A stretch of DNA of 64,000 nucleotides, from positions 19,285 to 83,284 of the forward strand of contig JALNXH010000017.1 in the NCBI GenBank assembly GCA_023230455.1, read 5' to 3'. Both the position numbers and the translations under genes were made by a program. This document shows, in pieces, positions 17,822 to 26,584 of this stretch. The stretch is from Rhodocyclaceae bacterium (GTDB taxonomy: Bacteria > Pseudomonadota > Gammaproteobacteria > Burkholderiales > Rhodocyclaceae). Below the pieces are notes generated by a model that saw nothing but the letters and a program-made list of their open reading frames with translations, ran no database searches and was not told the DNA's origin. The stretch's first letter is position 1. Every line of letters begins with the position of its first letter.

Positions 17822-20560
17822 ATGAAAGAAACCAGAACGACTTGCTGCTATTGCGGCACCGGCTGTGGGGTCATTGTCGAACACGACGCCGGGCAGATCG
17901 TCGGCGTTCGCGGCGATCCCGAGCATCCGGCGAACTTCGGCCGCCTGTGCACCAAGGGGGCGACGCTGCATTTGACCAGTGCCCCGGAGACGCTGGCGTT
18001 GCGGGCGCTGACGCCCGAGTTGCGCACCCGCCGCGATGCGCCGCGCCGGCCGGTGACCTGGGATGCCGCGCTCGATCATGCGGCGACGCGTTTCGCCGAC
18101 GCGATTCGCGAGCACGGCCCGGATGCGGTGGCTTTCTACCTCTCCGGGCAGTTGCTGACCGAGGATTACTATGTCTTCAATAAGCTGGCCAAGGGGCTGA
18201 TCGGCACCAATAACGTCGATACCAATTCACGGCTCTGCATGTCCAGCGCCGTCGCCGGCTACAAGCTCACCCTCGGCGCCGATAGCGTACCTTGCGCCTA
18301 CGAGGACATCGACGCGGCCGACTGCCTGTTCGTCAGCGGCTCGAACACCGCCTATGCGCATCCCATCGTGTTCCGCCGCATTGAGGATGCTCGGGTGCGC
18401 AACCCGGACATGAAACTGATCGTCGTCGATCCGCGGCGCACCGACACTGCCGAGGCGGCCGATCTTTTTTTGCAAATCATGCCCGGTTCCGACATTGCGC
18501 TCTATAACGCGATGCTCCATGTGATGCTGTGGGAGGGGTTGTGCGACCTCGACTACATTCGCGATCACACCGAAGGCTTCGAAGCGCTGCGCGAGGCGGT
18601 GCGCGACTTTACTCCGGCCGTCGCCGCCGGCATCTGCGGGGTGAAGGCCGAAGATATTGTGCTTGCCGCGCGCTGGTTCGGCGCCCGCGGCCGGAACGCG
18701 CTGTCGCTGTGGTGCCAGGGCCTCAACCAGTCGAGCCAGGGCGCCCACAACAATGCGGCGCTGATCCAGCTGCATCTCGCCACCGGCAAGATCGGCACGC
18801 CCGGCTGTGGGCCGTTCTCGCTGACCGGCCAGCCCAACGCGATGGGTGGCCGCGAAGTCGGCGGCATGGCCAATCTGCTCTCCGCCCACCGTGATCTGGC
18901 GAACCCGCAGCACCGTGCCGAAGTGGCCCGCCTGTGGGGCGTCGATGAGGTGCCGGCGACGCCGGGGCTGACCGCAGTGGAATTGTTCGATGCGGTGCGC
19001 GCAGGCCGCATCAAGGCGCTGTGGATCGCCTGCACCAATCCGGCCCAATCGATGCCGAATGCCGAGAAGGTGCACGCGGCGCTTGCCGCCTGCGAATTCG
19101 TCGTGGTCCAGGAAACTCACGCCCATACCGACACCGCGGCGTTTGCCGACCTGCTGCTGCCGGCGTCCGGCTGGGGTGAGAAGGAAGGTTCGGTGACCAA
19201 TTCCGAACGCCGCATCAGCCGCGTTCGCGCCGCCGTGCCGGCACCCGGCGAAGCGCGGGCGGACTGGCGCATCGCCACCGACTTCGCCCTCAAGCTGGGC
19301 GTGCGCCTCGGGTGCGGCGAACTGGCGCAACGCCTGTTCCCCTACACCTGCCCGGAACAGGTGTTCGACGAACATCGCGCCACCACCCGCGGCCGCGATC
19401 TGGATATTGCCGGTCTCTCCTATGCCCTGCTCGAAAAAGCCGGCCCCCAGCAGTGGCCGTTCCCCGAGGGGGCCGAGCAGGGGCAGCGGCGGCTGTATGG
19501 CGATGGCGTGTTTGCGACGGAAAATGGCCGCGCCCGTTTCGTCGCCACGCGCCCGCAGGCGACGGCGGAAGTGCCCGATGCCCGTCACCCGTTCCGCCTC
19601 ACCACCGGACGCCTGCGCGACCAATGGCACGGTATGAGCCGCACCGGCAGCGTTGCCCAGTTGTTCAGCCACGCCGCGGAACCGCAGCTGGAACTGCATC
19701 CGGCCGACGTCGAGCGGCGCGGTTTTGCCGATGGCGGGCTGGTGCGGGTGAAGAGCAAGCGCGGCAGCTTCGTCGCCCGGCTCAAGGCGACGACAGCCGT
19801 CCGTCCGGGGCAGGCCTTCATGCCGATGCACTGGGGTGGCCAGTTCATGCGCGGCAAGGGCACCAACAGTGTGACCACGCCGGCGTTCGACCCGATCTCG
19901 AAGCAGCCTGAGCTAAAGCATGCCGCGGTAGCCATCGAAAAGTTCGACCCCGGCTGGGGCATCGTCGCGCTATTCCGCGCGCCGGCGGGGTGCGGCGGCG
20001 AAACCTTGGCGCGGCACGCCGCGTTGCAGCCCTGGCTGTCGCGTTGCGACCATGCCACGCTGACCCTCGCCGGGCGCGAGCAACCGGTGTTGATCTTCCA
20101 GGGTTGGAACGAGGCCGGTCACAGCGAGTGGGACGAGGAACGCATCGCCACCTTCGACGCCGAACTCGGTCTTGATGGCGATCGTGCCTTGCGCTTTGCC
20201 GACAGGAAACGCGGCATTTCCAAACGCGCCCGTATCGACGGCAGCCTGCTGCTCGCTGTGCGTCTGGCAGGGGAAACCCGTGCCCGCGATTGGCTGGCCG
20301 AGCTGATGGCCGCCGGCGAAATGCCGACCGACCTGCGCCGCTGGCTGCTCGCCCCGCTGGAAAAGCCGCCAGCCGGAACCCACTGCCGCGGCCGGGTGGT
20401 GTGCAACTGCCTGAACGTTTCCGAAGACGAGATCATCGCCGACCTGAACGCGGGCCTCGATCTGCCCGCGCTACAGGAAAAGCGCCAGTGCGGAACCTCC
20501 TGCGGCTCCTGTGTTCCGGAGTTGAAGCGGCTGGCGGCGAGCGCCCGGCAGGCGGCCTAG
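17822..20560 (+). CDS. nasA: Assimilatory nitrate reductase catalytic subunit
   Basis: 912 residues, cytoplasmic (no Tat signal). Reduces nitrate to nitrite at a Mo-bisMGD centre. The N-terminal [4Fe-4S] motif starts at residue 8 (CCYCGTGCG...GRLCTKG). Mo-cofactor segments include [11 protein letters not shown] and [18 protein letters not shown]. The C-terminal ~60 residues form a BFD-like [2Fe-2S] domain ([14 protein letters not shown]...[12 protein letters not shown]), as in Klebsiella-type NasA. No separate flavoprotein electron donor is nearby. A sigma-54 promoter lies immediately upstream. The stop overlaps the convergent chemoreceptor stop (shared CTAG). Confidence 0.95.
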   Translation: MKETRTTCCYCGTGCGVIVEHDAGQIVGVRGDPEHPANFGRLCTKGATLHLTSAPETLALRALTPELRTRRDAPRRPVTWDAALDHAATRFADAIREHGPDAVAFYLSGQLLTEDYYVFNKLAKGLIGTNNVDTNSRLCMSSAVAGYKLTLGADSVPCAYEDIDAADCLFVSGSNTAYAHPIVFRRIEDARVRNPDMKLIVVDPRRTDTAEAADLFLQIMPGSDIALYNAMLHVMLWEGLCDLDYIRDHTEGFEALREAVRDFTPAVAAGICGVKAEDIVLAARWFGARGRNALSLWCQGLNQSSQGAHNNAALIQLHLATGKIGTPGCGPFSLTGQPNAMGGREVGGMANLLSAHRDLANPQHRAEVARLWGVDEVPATPGLTAVELFDAVRAGRIKALWIACTNPAQSMPNAEKVHAALAACEFVVVQETHAHTDTAAFADLLLPASGWGEKEGSVTNSERRISRVRAAVPAPGEARADWRIATDFALKLGVRLGCGELAQRLFPYTCPEQVFDEHRATTRGRDLDIAGLSYALLEKAGPQQWPFPEGAEQGQRRLYGDGVFATENGRARFVATRPQATAEVPDARHPFRLTTGRLRDQWHGMSRTGSVAQLFSHAAEPQLELHPADVERRGFADGGLVRVKSKRGSFVARLKATTAVRPGQAFMPMHWGGQFMRGKGTNSVTTPAFDPISKQPELKHAAVAIEKFDPGWGIVALFRAPAGCGGETLARHAALQPWLSRCDHATLTLAGREQPVLIFQGWNEAGHSEWDEERIATFDAELGLDGDRALRFADRKRGISKRARIDGSLLLAVRLAGETRARDWLAELMAAGEMPTDLRRWLLAPLEKPPAGTHCRGRVVCNCLNVSEDEIIADLNAGLDLPALQEKRQCGTSCGSCVPELKRLAASARQAA

Positions 20561-21693
20561 AACAATTCGACCTTGGACGACACGGCTTGCGTCGGGGGCG
20601 GCATTCCCTCCTCGGCGAAGCGTTCCAGCGTGCGCAGGGTTTCCTGACTGGCCGCGTCCACGCGCACGAGCATTCGGTCGATTTCGCTGCGGTTGCCCGT
20701 GCCGATCACGTTGAGTAGCTGGCAGGCGAGTTCGTGGAATAGGATGTGCGGCTGTTCGATGGCCTTGAAGCTCGGCGAATTCCCGAAGTCGTCCACGTTG
20801 CCGTAATACCACTGGCCCAGGCGGCATTCCGTGTGTTTCTTGCAGTCCCGGTTTTCCGGTTCGTCGAGGATCTGCCGGATCAGGTTGAGGCGGAACAGGA
20901 TGTGGTCCAGCTTGACCAGCTCGACCCAGGCCCGATGGGAGGTGTCGCCGATGGTCCTGCCGGAGCGCGACAGCGTGTCGTCGAGCAGGGCCATCGCCGC
21001 ATTCACTTCCTCGCCGAAGCGGGCCATCGATGCCGCGCGCGCCGACATGCCGCCGACGCTCGTTGATGCGCTTTCGAGGCCGGGCCGGATCGAGGAGACG
21101 ATGTTGCCGATGTCCTTGACCGCGTCGGCGGAATTTTCTGCCAGCTTGCGCACTTCGTCGGCAACGACGGCGAAACCGCGCCCCGCTTCTCCGGCTCGCG
21201 CCGCCTCGATGGCGGCGTTGAGGGCGAGCAGGTTGGTTTGTCCGGCGATCCCCTTGATCAGTCCGAGAATGCCTTCGATCCGGTGAAACTGCGCGCCGAG
21301 ATTCTGGATGTCGGAGGCAATGGTTTTCGACTCGCCGCCGATTTCCTCGACCTGCTGGATCAGCATCTGTACGGACGATTCCTCGCATCCGCTGGCCATC
21401 GAACCTTCCTGAAAAGCCCGTTTCTCCATTTCGACCAGGTCGTGCAGCTTGCTCGAAGACGCCTGCATCAATGCCATCATCGTCGCGATGCTGTTGATCT
21501 GGCCGGCCGCGGAATGCAGCCGGCCGCATTCCGCGGTGCTGCGCGCAAGCGCTTCGCGGGCGGTTTCCTCGCGCCGGGCGGCGGCGGCAAGTTCGTTTTC
21601 GAGCGAGGCAATCCTGGCCGTCAGCGCCGCGGTTGCTTCTACCGCGGCGTTCGCGGTTTCGTTGCGGGCGCGCGATCTAAACAGCTTGAACAT
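20557..21693 (-). CDS. Soluble methyl-accepting chemotaxis protein with CZB domain
   Basis: 378 residues from ATG 21691-21693 ([12 protein letters not shown]); an in-frame TTG lies five codons upstream. No transmembrane segment. Residues ~15-60 are coiled coil. The MCP signalling hairpin contains [43 protein letters not shown]. The C-terminal ~120 residues form a chemoreceptor zinc-binding (CZB) domain with [20 protein letters not shown] and [10 protein letters not shown] (His/Cys ligands). CZB domains sense zinc or hypochlorite in characterised cases. It is convergent with nasA and encoded alone, without che genes. Confidence 0.92.
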   Translation of the reverse strand: MFKLFRSRARNETANAAVEATAALTARIASLENELAAAARREETAREALARSTAECGRLHSAAGQINSIATMMALMQASSSKLHDLVEMEKRAFQEGSMASGCEESSVQMLIQQVEEIGGESKTIASDIQNLGAQFHRIEGILGLIKGIAGQTNLLALNAAIEAARAGEAGRGFAVVADEVRKLAENSADAVKDIGNIVSSIRPGLESASTSVGGMSARAASMARFGEEVNAAMALLDDTLSRSGRTIGDTSHRAWVELVKLDHILFRLNLIRQILDEPENRDCKKHTECRLGQWYYGNVDDFGNSPSFKAIEQPHILFHELACQLLNVIGTGNRSEIDRMLVRVDAASQETLRTLERFAEEGMPPPTQAVSSKVELF

Positions 21694-21753
21694 GATGAGG
21701 GTGCGCAATCAGCGGGTCTATCCGGGCCGAGCAGTCTATTGACCGGCTTGTTA

Positions 21754-24015
21754 TTAAGCAACCGATGGCGAACAGGGGCGATCTTCCTGCGTGCAGCCCT
21801 CATGCAGCGGCGTTGCCGCACCCGCATGCCAGCCCCACGCCGAGGGCGCTTGGTCGAAGCGTAGGGGCAGCTGGCGCAGACGCTCGCCGCTGGCAGCGAA
21901 CAAGGCGTTGGCCAGCGCCGGGCCGATCACCGGCGTGGCCGGTTCGCCGACGCCCGAAGGCGGTGCCGCCGAAGCGACGATATGCACTTCAACCCGGGGC
22001 ATTTCATTCATCCGCAGGATTGGGTATTCGGTGAAGTTGAACTGTTCGACGATCCCTTCGCGCAAGGTGATCCGGCCGTGCAGGGCGGCGCTGAGACCGA
22101 AGCCGATGCCGCCCTCCATCTGCGCGCGGACGATGTCCGGATTCACGGCGAGGCCGCAATCGACGGCACACACTACGCGGTCGACCTTGAAACTGCGATC
22201 GGCGCGCACGGTGACCTCGACTACCTGAGCGACTACGCTGCCGAAGCATTGATGCACGGCGATGCCGCGCCCGCGGCGCTCGCCCTTCGCGCCCCTGGCC
22301 AGCGGCCGTCCCCAGTCGCCCTTTGCCGCCGCCAGTTCGAGCACGCCCAGATGGCGCGGCTGCTGCGCCAGCAGCCGGCGGCGAAAGGCCACCGCATCCT
22401 GGCTGGCCTTTGCCGCCAGTTCGTCGATGAAGGTTTCTATGGCAAATGCGGTATGCAGCGAGCCGACCGAACGGAACCACAGCACCGGTACGCCGAGCTG
22501 CGGCGAATGCAGGTCGACGCGCAGGTTGGGTACGGCATACGGCAGGTCGATGGCGCCTTCGACGGAAAGACGGTCCACGCCGTCGCGCACCATCAGCGAT
22601 TCGGCCACCGTGCCGGCGGCGATCGACTGGCCGACGATGCGATGCTGCCAGGCGACCAGGGCGCCGTCGCGGTCGAGCCCAGCTTCCAGCCGATGCACAT
22701 ACATCGGCCGGTAGTAGCCGCCGCGCATGTCGTCTTCGCGGGTCCACATCAGTTTCACCGGGGCGCGGCCGCCAATGGCCTTGGCGATATGCACCGCTTC
22801 GACCAGATAGTCGGCCTTCGAACTGGCGCGGCGGCCGAAGCTGCCGCCAGCGTAGAGCATATTGAGTTTGATCTGCTCCGGCGCGAGGCCGGTGACGGCG
22901 GCCACCGCCATCTGGTCGGCCGTCTGGAACTGTTCCCCGTTCCAGATTTCGCAGCCGTTGGCGTCGAGCCTGACTACGCAGTTGAGCGGCTCCATCGCGG
23001 CATGGGCGAGATAGGGGAATTCGAAATCGGCGACCAGTCGATGCGCCGCCGCATCCAGCGCTGCCGCGCATTCGCCTTCGCTGCGGGCGATGCGGCCGGG
23101 CTGTTCGAGCAGTCCGCGGAATTCGTCGACGATGTCGTGGGTGCATTGGCCGAAGGCGGCGGACGCGTCCCATTCGACCTTGAGTCGGTCGCGTCCCTTC
23201 TTCGCCGCCCAGAAGTTGGTCGCCAGCACGGCAACCCCGCTCGGAATGGCGACCACGTCGACCACGCCGCGCACGGCCCGGGTCTTTTCCGCATCGAAGC
23301 GCTTGGCCCGTGCGCCGAACCAGGGCGGATGCGCCACCAGCGCCAGCAGCATGCCGGGCAGGCGCACATCCTGGGTGAACTGCGCACTGCCATCGATCTT
23401 GGCGCGGCTGTCCTTACGCTTCACGCCTTTGCCGATGAGGACGAAGTCGGCCGGATTCTTCAAGTCGACCTTGTTTGGCAGCGGCAGTTCCGCCGCCGCG
23501 GCGGCGAGTTCGCCGAAGCGCGCGGTACGCCCCGACGGCGCGTGGGACACCACGCCGCCGGCGACGCCGATGGAGGCCGCTGGAACCTGCCAGCGTTCGG
23601 CCGCGGCGGCCACCAGCATGGCGCGGGCGGTGGCACCGGCGCGGCGAAACTGTTCGAAGGAGTTGGCCAGCGAGGTGCTGCCGAAGGTGCCCTGGATCTT
23701 GCCGAGCAGCAGGTTGCCGTGCAGCGCGGTGTTCGCCGGCGCCCCTTCGACGCGAATCTGCGCCCAGTCGGCGTCGAGTTCTTCCGCCACCAGAGTGGGC
23801 AGGCCGGTGTAGGTGCCCTGGCCCATCTCCAGGTGCTTGACGATCACCGTCACCGTATCGTCTTCGCCGATGCGGACGAAGGCATTGGGCGCGAAGCTGC
23901 GCTCCGGCTGGGTCTTGGCCGCCGCATTCAGCGGCAGGTAGATGGCCAGCGCCAGCCCCGACCCGGCCTTGAGGAAGCGCCGCCGGCTGGCGTTCTCGAT
24001 CCACGCGGCGCTCAC
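21754..24015 (-). CDS. Molybdopterin-binding oxidoreductase, IorB type (large subunit)
   Basis: 753 residues. GTG 24013-24015 is chosen because it overlaps the upstream stop (GTGA) and immediately precedes a Tat-like leader, [21 protein letters not shown]. The mature part belongs to the xanthine oxidase fold: [68 protein letters not shown], and the late [21 protein letters not shown] with the catalytic Glu. It pairs with the [2Fe-2S] subunit to form an isoquinoline 1-oxidoreductase or aldehyde-type dehydrogenase, probably exported as a complex. The substrate cannot be inferred. No cytochrome c subunit is adjacent. Confidence 0.9.
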   Translation of the reverse strand: MSAAWIENASRRRFLKAGSGLALAIYLPLNAAAKTQPERSFAPNAFVRIGEDDTVTVIVKHLEMGQGTYTGLPTLVAEELDADWAQIRVEGAPANTALHGNLLLGKIQGTFGSTSLANSFEQFRRAGATARAMLVAAAAERWQVPAASIGVAGGVVSHAPSGRTARFGELAAAAAELPLPNKVDLKNPADFVLIGKGVKRKDSRAKIDGSAQFTQDVRLPGMLLALVAHPPWFGARAKRFDAEKTRAVRGVVDVVAIPSGVAVLATNFWAAKKGRDRLKVEWDASAAFGQCTHDIVDEFRGLLEQPGRIARSEGECAAALDAAAHRLVADFEFPYLAHAAMEPLNCVVRLDANGCEIWNGEQFQTADQMAVAAVTGLAPEQIKLNMLYAGGSFGRRASSKADYLVEAVHIAKAIGGRAPVKLMWTREDDMRGGYYRPMYVHRLEAGLDRDGALVAWQHRIVGQSIAAGTVAESLMVRDGVDRLSVEGAIDLPYAVPNLRVDLHSPQLGVPVLWFRSVGSLHTAFAIETFIDELAAKASQDAVAFRRRLLAQQPRHLGVLELAAAKGDWGRPLARGAKGERRGRGIAVHQCFGSVVAQVVEVTVRADRSFKVDRVVCAVDCGLAVNPDIVRAQMEGGIGFGLSAALHGRITLREGIVEQFNFTEYPILRMNEMPRVEVHIVASAAPPSGVGEPATPVIGPALANALFAASGERLRQLPLRFDQAPSAWGWHAGAATPLHEGCTQEDRPCSPSVA

Positions 24016-24479
24016 GCCCGCGGCTCCGCCAGTCGCGTCGCGGCGAGGTGGATCGCGGCGCGGATGCGCTGATAGGTGGCGCAGCGGCACAGATTGCCGC
24101 CCATTGCGACATCGATGTCGGCATCGTCGGGGCGAGGCTTCTTCTCCAGCAGCGCCACCGCGCTCATGATCTGGCCCGATTGGCAGTAGCCGCATTGCAC
24201 GACATCGAGCTCTTCCCAGGCGGCCTGCACCGCGGCGGCGATCTGCGAACGTAATCCCTCGATGGTGGTGATGCGGCGGCCGACGCCGACGGATACCGGC
24301 GTCACGCAGGAACAGATGGGATTGCCGTCGATATGGATGGTGCACGCGCCGCAGGCGGCCACGCCGCAGCCGTACTTGGTGCCGGTCAGACCCAACTCAT
24401 CGCGCAACACCCAGAGCAGCGGTGTGTCGGCGTCGACGTCGACCTGGTGAATACGCCCGTTTACTTCGAGTTCGTACAT
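24012..24479 (-). CDS. [2Fe-2S] subunit of molybdenum hydroxylase, IorA type
   Basis: 155 residues. N-terminal plant-type ferredoxin cluster motif [20 protein letters not shown] plus a Cys in ICSCVTPV. C-terminal second cluster [13 protein letters not shown] and [11 protein letters not shown]. This is the two-cluster electron-transfer subunit of xanthine-oxidase-family enzymes. ATG 24479 has GGGG-rich sequence upstream. The stop overlaps the GTG start of the large subunit. It has no signal of its own, consistent with hitchhiker Tat export with the large subunit. Confidence 0.93.
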   Translation of the reverse strand: MYELEVNGRIHQVDVDADTPLLWVLRDELGLTGTKYGCGVAACGACTIHIDGNPICSCVTPVSVGVGRRITTIEGLRSQIAAAVQAAWEELDVVQCGYCQSGQIMSAVALLEKKPRPDDADIDVAMGGNLCRCATYQRIRAAIHLAATRLAEPRA

Positions 24480-25288
24480 TGATTTCCCCAGTAATTTCTA
24501 TGCTGGACCGCTCTTGCCGCACGTGTACGCCAGCATCGATCCGATCAGTTCGTTGGGGAGGCGAGTCCTCACGATCCGGCTACCACCCTTTGTCCACCGT
24601 TGTAGTTTTGGACGAAAGTGTAGCCGAAGGGTGGGAGATGCAGCCAACGGGCGAACGGGAATGGGTTCGTCGACAATTAATTCGGCTAATGTTGTTAAAA
24701 TAACATAGTAAAATCAAATATATATAACTTTAGTCGTATGCGGCCAATACGGTGGCTCTTGGCGGATAACGGGGAATGAGGGCATTACAAGGCGACTCCT
24801 GTAGACAACTTAGTCGGCCTAACGGGGAACACATTGGTCGACGGCTTGGTGCAGGGAAGTGCTTGGCAGTTTGGCTCCGGCCAGCGCAATGTGACCTATT
24901 CGCTGAGCCTGAACGACAACCCGAACGGGGGCTCTTGGACGACAGAGTTCCAACCGATTCAAAGCGACTGGCTCACCCCTGGGGGAGCCACACTCGCGGC
25001 ACTGCTCAACCTCGGTGCCAGCTCAATGCCTTCGGTTGACTTCATGCAAATGAACATCGCGTAGCGAGCGGGGCGAAGAGTCGGGCATGCCATGCCTCGA
25101 CCCATGGCTGCGAAAGCGGTATTGCATGGGATCTGATCTGTGACAAGCCCACCTCAGAAGCATCCCCTGAAAGCCCATGCATCCTAACGCCGCGTTACAA
25201 ATCGGCACTGCCTGGAAACACCGCGGGTGCTTAAATGCAAAGCAGGCGATGGCGTATCGCGTCTGCGGACGGTTGAAAGGAGCGCACC
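24480..25288. other. 809-bp gap with AT-rich island and gene debris
   Basis: The first ~150 bp should hold the iorAB promoter. A conspicuous AT-rich patch lies at about 24,685-24,735, unlike the flanks. A decayed coding remnant follows (24780-25064). I see nothing recognisable in 25065-25288 except the Shine-Dalgarno (GAAAGGAG) of the next gene. The base composition and debris suggest a former insertion site. Confidence 0.5.
24780..25064 (+). pseudogene. Remnant of a secreted protease-like N-terminus
   Basis: The frame reads VDNLVGLTGNTLVDGLVQGSAWQ, then NVTYSLSLNDNPNGGSW, and stops at 25064. No ATG is available upstream before a stop near 24779. The pattern LTGN-LVDGL-QG-SAW-F...TYSLS resembles the N-terminal part of matrixin/serralysin-like calcium-binding proteins, without the HExxH catalytic part or repeats. 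It looks like a truncated, decayed gene. The assignment is tentative. Confidence 0.3.
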
Positions 25289-25651
25289 ATGAAATCAAGG
25301 CTTTTGTCCGCGCTTGTCGTCCTGGGCCTGCTATCTGCCGGCAATGCATGGGCTGACCGCAGACACGGTCATGACCGCGGGCGTGTTCACTTTGGTGTGA
25401 CGATCGGGCCATGGGCGCCGTGGTATTACCCGCCGCACTTCTACTATCCGCCAGCCTATTATCCGCCCATCGTGGTGACCCCGCCGGCGCCCCAGCCTCA
25501 GGTATACATCGAACAGTCATCGCCGCCGGCAACGGTACAGACGAACTACTATTGGTACTACTGCCCCGAATCGAAAATCTATTACCCGTATGTGAAGGAA
25601 TGTCCGTCCGGCTGGCAGAAAGTGACGCCGCAGCCGCCTGCACAGCCATAG
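25289..25651 (+). CDS. Secreted Pro/Tyr-rich small protein
   Basis: 120 residues. ATG 25289 is preceded by GAAAGGAG. Residues ~1-22 form a signal peptide (LLSALVVLGLLSAGNAWA). The mature chain starts with His/Arg-rich DRRHGHDRGR, followed by WAPWYYPPHFYYPPAYYPPIVVTPP and a C-terminal YYWYYCPESKIYYPYVKECPSGWQKV with two Cys. Such Pro/Tyr-rich exported proteins with a terminal C...PYV..C module are common in betaproteobacteria; function unknown. It is 16 bp upstream of a glycine-zipper lipoprotein gene, so the two probably form an envelope-related operon. Confidence 0.8.
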   Translation: MKSRLLSALVVLGLLSAGNAWADRRHGHDRGRVHFGVTIGPWAPWYYPPHFYYPPAYYPPIVVTPPAPQPQVYIEQSSPPATVQTNYYWYYCPESKIYYPYVKECPSGWQKVTPQPPAQP

Positions 25652-25667
25652 AAAAGAGGTGGATGAA

Positions 25668-26189
25668 ATGAAGCGGAGTTTGGTTCCCGCCCTGCTTTGC
25701 AGTTTGCTCGCCGCATGTACCACCCTGCCGACCGGGCCGAGCGTAATGGCGCTGCCCGGCAGCGGGAAAAGCTTTGATCAGTTCCGGCGGGACGATGTCG
25801 ATTGCCGCGATTACGCGTCCTTTCAGATCGGCGGAACCAGCGCGAATCAGGCCGCGCTCGACGCCGGACTGAAGAGCGCGGCGGTGGGGACCGTGGTTGG
25901 CGCCGTCGCCGGCGCGGCGATGGGCGGGCACGACGGCGTAGGAGCCGGCGCGGGTACCGGGTTGGTGATGGGCAGCATGGTCGGCGCCGGCGCCGGCGAG
26001 GGTTCGGCGCGGGGGACGCAACAGCACTACGATCATGCCTATATCCAGTGCATGTATGCCAAGGGTCAGCGCGTTCCGGTGCCGGCCGGCTACGTCAGCG
26101 GGCCGGCCGGCGGCGGAGCGGCATCGCCGTCGCGCCCCGGCGATCCAGCTTACTATCCGCCACCGCCGGCGAGCCCCGGCCCGCGCTGA
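25668..26189 (+). CDS. Glycine-zipper lipoprotein
   Basis: 173 residues from ATG 25668 (Shine-Dalgarno AGAGGTGG). The lipobox LLAAC gives a lipidated Cys near residue 16. A glycine-zipper segment at ~65-110 (GTVVGAVAGAAMGG...GAGAGTGLVMGSMVGAGAGEG) can form membrane-associated helices. The tail is Pro-rich (GDPAYYPPPPASPGPR). The conserved YDHAYIQCMYAKGQRVPVP segment is typical of YMGG-like proteins. Probably an outer-membrane or periplasmic lipoprotein linked to its upstream Pro/Tyr-rich neighbour. Function unknown. Confidence 0.85.
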   Translation: MKRSLVPALLCSLLAACTTLPTGPSVMALPGSGKSFDQFRRDDVDCRDYASFQIGGTSANQAALDAGLKSAAVGTVVGAVAGAAMGGHDGVGAGAGTGLVMGSMVGAGAGEGSARGTQQHYDHAYIQCMYAKGQRVPVPAGYVSGPAGGGAASPSRPGDPAYYPPPPASPGPR

Positions 26190-26235
26190 TGCATCGATCG
26201 GTACGCGATCATGAAACTCACGAAACCGATGGCGC

Positions 26236-26583
26236 CTATCCCAACGCCAGCCAGACCAGGCCGTCTTCGACCTTGACCTTGAAGCGCCGGGTGCAACCGA
26301 CATCGGGCGCCTGCGCGGCACCCGATCCGAGATCGATTTTCCACGAGTGCAGCGGGCAGGTCACGGTGGTGCCGTGGACGATGCCCTGAGAGAGCGGTCC
26401 GCCCTTGTGCGGGCATTTGTCGTGGAGGGCGAAGATCTCGTCGCCGGCGTTACGGAACACGGCGATGTCGCCGGCAGCGGATTTCACCACCCGGCTGCCG
26501 AGACGCGGAATCTCGTCCAGGTCGCAGAGGCGCTTCCACACCGGGGCCACGTCCAGATCCTGCTCTAGGGTTGCGGCATTCAT
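26236..26583 (-). CDS. nirD: Nitrite reductase small subunit (Rieske)
   Basis: 115 residues. Rieske-type ligands: CPHKGGPLSQG and CPLHSWKIDLGSG. Partner of NirB in NAD(P)H-dependent reduction of nitrite to ammonium in the cytoplasm. ATG 26583 lies 1 nt after the nirB stop (TGAGATG), so the two are coupled. The protein is of normal length. Confidence 0.95.
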   Translation of the reverse strand: MNAATLEQDLDVAPVWKRLCDLDEIPRLGSRVVKSAAGDIAVFRNAGDEIFALHDKCPHKGGPLSQGIVHGTTVTCPLHSWKIDLGSGAAQAPDVGCTRRFKVKVEDGLVWLALG

Positions 26584-26584
26584 C

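Noticed and set aside
17808..17822. ANTAR leader before nasA
   Set aside because: The promoter is too close to the ATG and no hairpin pair is present.
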